Part shown: positions 58,881 to 64,000 of the stretch, piece by piece
Numbering within the stretch: position 1 is the stretch's first letter
Layout: every line of letters begins with the position of its first letter
Source of the DNA: Cryptomeria japonica
Lineage: Eukaryota > Streptophyta > Pinopsida > Cupressales > Cupressaceae
NCBI RefSeq assembly: GCF_030272615.1
Contig: NC_081410.1
Location: 190,359,619 to 190,423,618 of the forward strand
Reading direction: 5' to 3'
Length of the DNA stretch: 64,000 bases
Notes under the pieces: generated by a model
Database searches by the model: none
Seen by the model: the letters and a program-made list of their open reading frames with translations, nothing else
What the model was told of the DNA's origin: nothing
Made by a program: the position numbers and the translations under genes

Positions 58881-60720
58881 AAAAATAAGAGTTTTGATTA
58901 AAAAGAGGTATGTAAGGACATCAGTTTAAGGAAGAGGGTGTTGAAGAAGAGGACATTGTGCCTCTCAATCATAAGAAGAGAACTAAGGTCTCTCTAGAAA
59001 AGAGCCCCACAAAGAAAATGAAGGAAGTGAAGAAGAAAGAACCAGAGAAGACAAAGGGAAAGAAGAATAATATTGATCCCACTCCAATTGATGTTGATTA
59101 TTGACTGCTTGATCTTAATAGTCTAATGAATGTTATTTGTCAGTATGACTCCTTGGAGGTGTCTGCAGAATTATATAAGGATGTCCCTTCGACAAACAAA
59201 GAGAAGATAGACAAGTCTATTATCGGGTATCTGATCACCTTTGACAATAATGTGAATGTTATTGCAAATAAATTACTTATGGAGTTGCTAGAAGCCTTAA
59301 CAAAAAGAAGGAAGGATGCATTGGTGAAAGAATCCAGCATGAGGGCACAATCTTTAGATATGGTGTTATGGTGTGTAGTCCTTTATCCAAGGAATATAGA
59401 CCCAATATTGTGTAGGGTCTTAATACAAGGTTTAGAACAAAAGAAAGAGTGAATATCATGATGGGAGGAGATTCAAATGATTATCAAAGGATAGTCAAGC
59501 AAATTAAGAATGCAACTATTGAGGTTGCGTGAGAGATAAAGAAGACTTTTTATTCTCCTATGGAGAAGACAAACATAGAAACTGGTCTAAAAGGGAGTAC
59601 ACTTGGTGTTGACAGCAATGTAATTAGTTTAGAGAAGAAACTGATGAACAGTTAGGTGGTGATGGAGATTCGAAATAGGTTTGAGTGATCACATGGAGAA
59701 TATTGAAATATTAACATAAAGTATTCCAGAGAAAACACAAGAAGAGAAGAAGAAGGGTGAGGAGAAAGAACAAGAACATGATAAGAAGATAGAGGAAGAA
59801 AGGAGTACCATGTCTAGCGGAGAATTGTTCGGTCCTTCTAGAGACTCTGCATTAGAATTGTTGAAGTTGTAGTTACAATTTGAGTCAATCATTACCATAG
59901 AGGTACTTTAGGTACATATGACACAAGGTTAGATGGACCTTAATTGGTTACATCCCCCCTACACATGTTAAACTTTGGTGATATAATTCACCATTCTACA
60001 TGCAAGAAATACATCAAATATCATATATAAAGCTCAAACGTTATTAATGATCCAATGATGAGAAACTTTTAGAAGTTATATTGGATGAGACATTTATTGA
60101 TGCAGACTAGATATAGGTATTTCTTGATGGCTTGAAGGATCGTGCTTTTAACTTGGAAGCAACAATTTTGGAAGATGTTGAAAAGAGAGTAGAAGATAAG
60201 AGATTAGAAGAGTTAGTGAATAAACGTGCAGTTGCACATAGTCGATTGCAAGAAGGAATAAGATTTTTTGAAAAGAGTGTAAAGGATGTAGTGGCAACAT
60301 ATCAATTTTGTCATTGGTGGCATGTATCTACCAAAGACATTCAGGGTCAAATAGACATTTTGGAAGCATAGATTGTATAGTTGTCTAGTACTATAGACTT
60401 GAAGAAGGATGTAAATGGTAATGCTAGATTATAAATAGAAAATTTGTATATGCAGTTAAATTTGCTAATTGGTTAGAAGGACAAGATTAAGGCACAATTT
60501 GGTCATATGAGAGATATTGCAAACTTGCAACTCACCAGCATGGTGAGACTTCTTGCAGACTCTCATAAGTTGGATTAGGAAGTAAAGGTTTCCAATAGTT
60601 GCAGTGAGGAAAAGGATCTTCTTTTGAAGATGGACATTTAGCACAACATTTTGACCTCTGTGGAGAATTATCGGAAGACCACTTGGTCTCATCTCAAGTT
60701 TGTTCACAAGGGCATTATGC
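58880..60720 (+). pseudogene. Decayed coding region of unknown family with Lys/Glu-rich and coiled-coil parts
   Basis: Open pieces on the plus strand: a K/E-rich basic segment (about 58960-59100, KKRTKVSLEKSPTKKMKEV), a 108-codon stretch (59126-59452, DKSIIGYLITFDNNVNVIAN), an acidic K/E segment (about 59725-59815), an 80-codon helical stretch (60132-60371, DVEKRVEDKRLEELVNKRA) and a further helical part to about 60720 with three stops. The composition suggests a single protein of about 550-600 residues with nuclear-type basic segments and a C-terminal coiled coil. I do not recognise it. An extra ORF of a retrotransposon is one possibility. Confidence 0.4.
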
Positions 60721-61429
60721 ATCCAACAAAGTAAACTCCTTAATTTGTGCCAATAAGACAATTTTGTTCATGTACATACATATGCAAATAAGTAGAAGGT
60801 TGGTGAAATACAGTTTTGGTTTTCAATTTTGTCCATACCCTAAGGGGGAGTTGTATACAATCATCGAGTTTGTGTTGTGTTGTGAAGACAACCTTTGTCC
60901 TTGATGTTAAAGGGGGGGATAATTCATTGTGTAATTATATGATATTAGTTTGGAGTTGGGACAAGTGTTTCCATCAATGACAACACAAACTTGTATTTGT
61001 AACACATGTATATATGATGTATTTATATTTGTGTATGCAAATGCACAAACATACCTTTAAACTATAACCATGTGTAATATGGATCCTTCAAAAATTCCTT
61101 TGTAACTACAGATTAACTTGAAAATTATTCTATAATATCATATTACCAATCTCAAAAAGTATGATTGGTACAAGGTGGGGGGAGGTGTTTCAAAAGTTAT
61201 AGGATGCATGTGTTGTTAAATAAATAGGATGACAATTATGTTATAGACGTCTCATGTGTTGTCTAACTCCTCATTTATTGGATGGAGGAAGTCTTATAGA
61301 TTGAATCTTATAGACGACAATAATGCTAATAATAAAAATTAAAGTTTTTCTCAATATGTAGAGGTGGACAACCATGACTATACTTTTATTTTATAAATAA
61401 TTTTTTTCATTTTTATAGTTAATTGCATT
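60721..61429. other. Unassigned AT-rich sequence
   Basis: No gene recognised. AT-rich throughout, with TATATATG and ATTTGTG runs at 60990-61030. Confidence 0.35.
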
Positions 61430-62090
61430 AAAAATGTTGAAGAAATACATGAAAATTGAATTATTTTACAACATGCCTAAAAGAGATGTGGTCTCCTAGA
61501 TTGTAATGGTTACGCGATATGCACAAAATGGGTTTGTTGAAAAGGCATTGAATTTTTTTAGCAAATGCAAAGGGTATGTGTAAAGCTAAATTTCATAATC
61601 TTTGTCAATACTCTATCAACTTGTACCAAAATGGAAGCTTTGGGAAAGGGTATGGACATCCATAAAAATATAATGGAAATTGGTTTTTTTGTTAGAGATT
61701 ATAGTTGCAAATGTCCTAGTAGATATGAATACAAAGTCTAAGAGAATACAAAAGCCACATGAATTGTTTGATAAATTCCTAAACAAAATATTCTCATGGA
61801 ATGCAATGATTAGAAGATATGTATAAATGGTGTTCATGATGAGACTTTAAGGTTTTTTAATGAAAGACATTAAATAAACATGTTCTCATGGATGCAAAGA
61901 TTATTGATATGCACAAAATGGTTTTAATTGTTGAAAAGGCCTTGGAAAATTTTAAGAAAATATAATTGGGAGGTATACAACTAGTCTCCATAATACTTGT
62001 CAATAACTTCCAGTCCTATACAACAATGACCATTTACAACAAGGTATGAACATCCATCAAATCATACTATAAATATGATGGTGTGGTAGG
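61430..62090 (+). pseudogene. PPR protein pseudogene, left part
   Basis: PPR-type motifs with stops and shifts: MPKRDVVS, stop, IVMVTRYAQNGFVEKALNFF (61473-61560; the stop is where Trp is usual), VANVLVDM...HELFDKF (about 61705-61790), FSWNAMI (about 61795) and KDYYAQNG-like (about 61890-61920). The spacing of MPKRDVVSWN and YAQNG is typical of PLS-class PPR proteins, which act in organelle RNA editing. At about 62090 the PPR sequence ends at an insert. Confidence 0.72.
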
Positions 62091-63640
62091 GAATCAGTGA
62101 ATTAATTAGCTTGCTAGAATACACCCCCTACTATTTTTAGGGTAGTTGCTAGAATAAGCTAGAGTAAGCCCCAACTCTTCTACCCACCCCTAGCCTGAAT
62201 CCGCTAGACTTGGATCTCCAATAGATGGACCTGGCTATGCTACTACTACCTCTGCCTATGTATCAGACCATGCCTTTGCCCCGACAACCTCTATTGCCTC
62301 CACCATAGGATATGGATATGCTACTGCGACTCTACCACTAATGATAGGACTGCTACTGGCTTATATGTTTCTAGATAAACAGGTTCTGAGTCAACAGATG
62401 AAACTACAGCTGGGTCTACTTTAATAGGTTTTGGGTCCTCTACTATCTATCCGGGGCCAAAAGTTGCTCACGCCTCTCCTCCTACTCCCTACACCTATAC
62501 CTATGCTATGGGTAGGGGGCTACTATTCTATGGCTAGTTGTGAGGTTACCCACTTTTGTTACGGGCTATCAAACAATCTATCGATCTGGAAGGAATGTTG
62601 CAGGCTTCGACACTCCAATTGTTAAGCATTGTTCTGACATTCTATAATGTTATAGTTTGAGGAGTTCCAACTAGTGTACCTACATGTGATGGTTCTAGTA
62701 AAATGGGATAGATAGAGATAACTCATTACTTATGACCTGGTTGAAGAATCATTGAATTTGATCCCCCATCCGTGGAAGTAGAGGCAAAGGTGGTAAAACA
62801 AGTGGTGGATTCTCCTACGGCATGGCCAAGAGTTTCATCCATTATATGAGCGGGTAAGTTGGACCTTAACCAACCTACTTTAAGTAGACCAAGTGAAAGC
62901 CACACATAATCAACAACTACTATAGAGATTGGCCCATTGTTTCTTTAGGCTACAGTTTCAATAAATGGGGGGGCCTGGTAAAAAACTGGTAGTACCTTCA
63001 CCTTTGTCCTTGATGCTACCACTGTCTTTGCCTTTGGTGTTCCCACCCATGGACATACCATCCCATCTCCCCTTGCCTTTACTCTTATTTGGGACTGAAC
63101 AAAGTGGTGTCTTAGCCTCAACCTCTACATCTATAGTGAGTGCTACCCATGCCTTCATTGTGGGGTCCACCTTTTTTTAGCACGTGATCCTCTGGGACTT
63201 GAGCGGGATCATCAAGATCAAGAGTAGCGAAGTTGTTTGCATCCTGAGATGGACCCCTACTATCTATAGGCATAGAGAGGGGGCCCTCCATAGATAGATA
63301 GATAAATAAATCAGGGCGAGGGAGGCTCGAATAGATTATCTACTCAATATCAATATCTATAGGGGCGGGGCTCCTATCTAAAGTAGCCCTTTCTTCAAGC
63401 CCAACTCTACCCCATATAGCCACCCTGACTACTAAACACACTATATATTGTCCCCTCCTTCAGCCCCTATATATACTATCTATAGTCTAGTTGCGAGTTC
63501 CTATCTATACTCTATATGGGGTGGGGGCACCCGATATGGCGACCCTATTATGCTACGGGGACCAAGCCGACAGTTATGTGCCAATAAAGATTCTTCCGTC
63601 GGCTTGGATACCGTGAGGAATGGGTCAGACCTAACTCTGA
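62091..63640. other. GC-richer insert in the PPR pseudogene, possibly organellar DNA
   Basis: The composition changes sharply relative to both flanks. It has many short CTATCTATAG, CTACTATCTAT and CCCCTATATATAC wordings (about 62430-63520), typical in style of gymnosperm mitochondrial spacers. No complete gene is recognised. Open stretches such as 62965-63180 and 63448-63789 run through low-complexity sequence, and the second continues into the PPR part. No target duplication found at the edges. Confidence 0.4.
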
Positions 63641-64000
63641 AGTTTAGGATTAGATATAGTAGTTGCAAATGCCTTGGTACATATGCAAAACATGGAAGCA
63701 TACACAAGGCATGTGAACCATTTGAAAAAAATACAACAAAAGACCACATTTTCATGGTTTGTAATGATTGTAAGATATCCAAAAAATAGGTTTATTGAAA
63801 ATGCCTTAGAAATTTGGGGTAAATGCAATTGGGAGACATAAATCTAGAATTCATAAATTTTTGTAGCATCCTCCTCGCATGTGCCAAAATTCATAATCAA
63901 AACTATATTTTTGTCATATGTTATTATTGTAAGCACCTAGGTAGACATGTATGTAAAATGTGGAAGAATACACAAGGCACTTGAGCTATTTGACAAAATG
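63641..64000 (+). pseudogene. PPR protein pseudogene, right part (runs off the window)
   Basis: Continues the PPR homology interrupted at about 62090: VVANALVHM, AKHGSIHKACEPFEKN (about 63655-63730, in two frames), FSWFVMIVRYPKNRFIENAL-like (about 63750-63810) and WVDMYVKCGRIHKALELFDKM (about 63935-64000). The last is a textbook PPR repeat. Frame is lost several times. The gene continues to the right. Confidence 0.75.

Overview
This is a window of nuclear DNA from a seed plant, most likely a gymnosperm. Almost everything in it is decayed retrotransposon sequence, with one convincing host gene. Support for a plant comes from a plant mobile domain (PMD) ORF, Tat-lineage Ty3/gypsy and Ty1/copia elements, plant L1-type LINEs with a C-terminal RNase H, a PPR pseudogene and a plant-like Treslin gene. 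The gymnosperm assignment is inference, from the low gene density, the very large and old elements, and a possible organellar insert.

Left third (1-25.4 kb): a nest of elements on the minus strand. A large Ty3/gypsy element of the dual-RNase-H Tat type (right LTR 13511-14321, PBS, long leader, gag, protease with G-patch, RT, two RNase H domains, integrase) carries a PMD ORF in antisense orientation at 1-1919; its other LTR lies left of the window. It has inserted into the RNase H domain of an L1-type LINE (14322-20238). That LINE begins with tandem tRNA-like box A/box B sequences and sits inside the RNase H of a Ty1/copia element (20239-25.4 kb). The copia gag is in turn split by what looks like a solo LTR.

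Middle (25.4-41 kb): remains of further elements. They include an orphan LTR with its PBS, a badly decayed plus-strand copia with its 3' LTR, a plus-strand L1-type LINE interrupted by a clean solo LTR (TSD CTTTG), a fragment of a second L1-type ORF1, and a non-L1 LINE that ends in an (ATTC)12 tail.

Right part: 41-51 kb is mostly unassigned, with small tandem duplications and some exon-like pieces. The one host gene is on the minus strand at 51322-56956: a four-exon, about 1168-residue homologue of Treslin/TICRR/Sld3, a replication-origin firing factor. Its splice phases agree exactly and it has three ETP motifs near the C-terminus. To its right are a decayed coiled-coil coding region (58.9-60.7 kb) and a PPR pseudogene split by about 1.5 kb of more GC-rich, possibly mitochondrial, sequence.

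The elements do not form a pathway. Their order records successive insertions: copia first, then LINE, then Tat. In the Tat protease-pol frame nearly all nonsense codons are TAG, several at positions where the family has Gln, as expected from C-to-T decay of methylated CAG sites.
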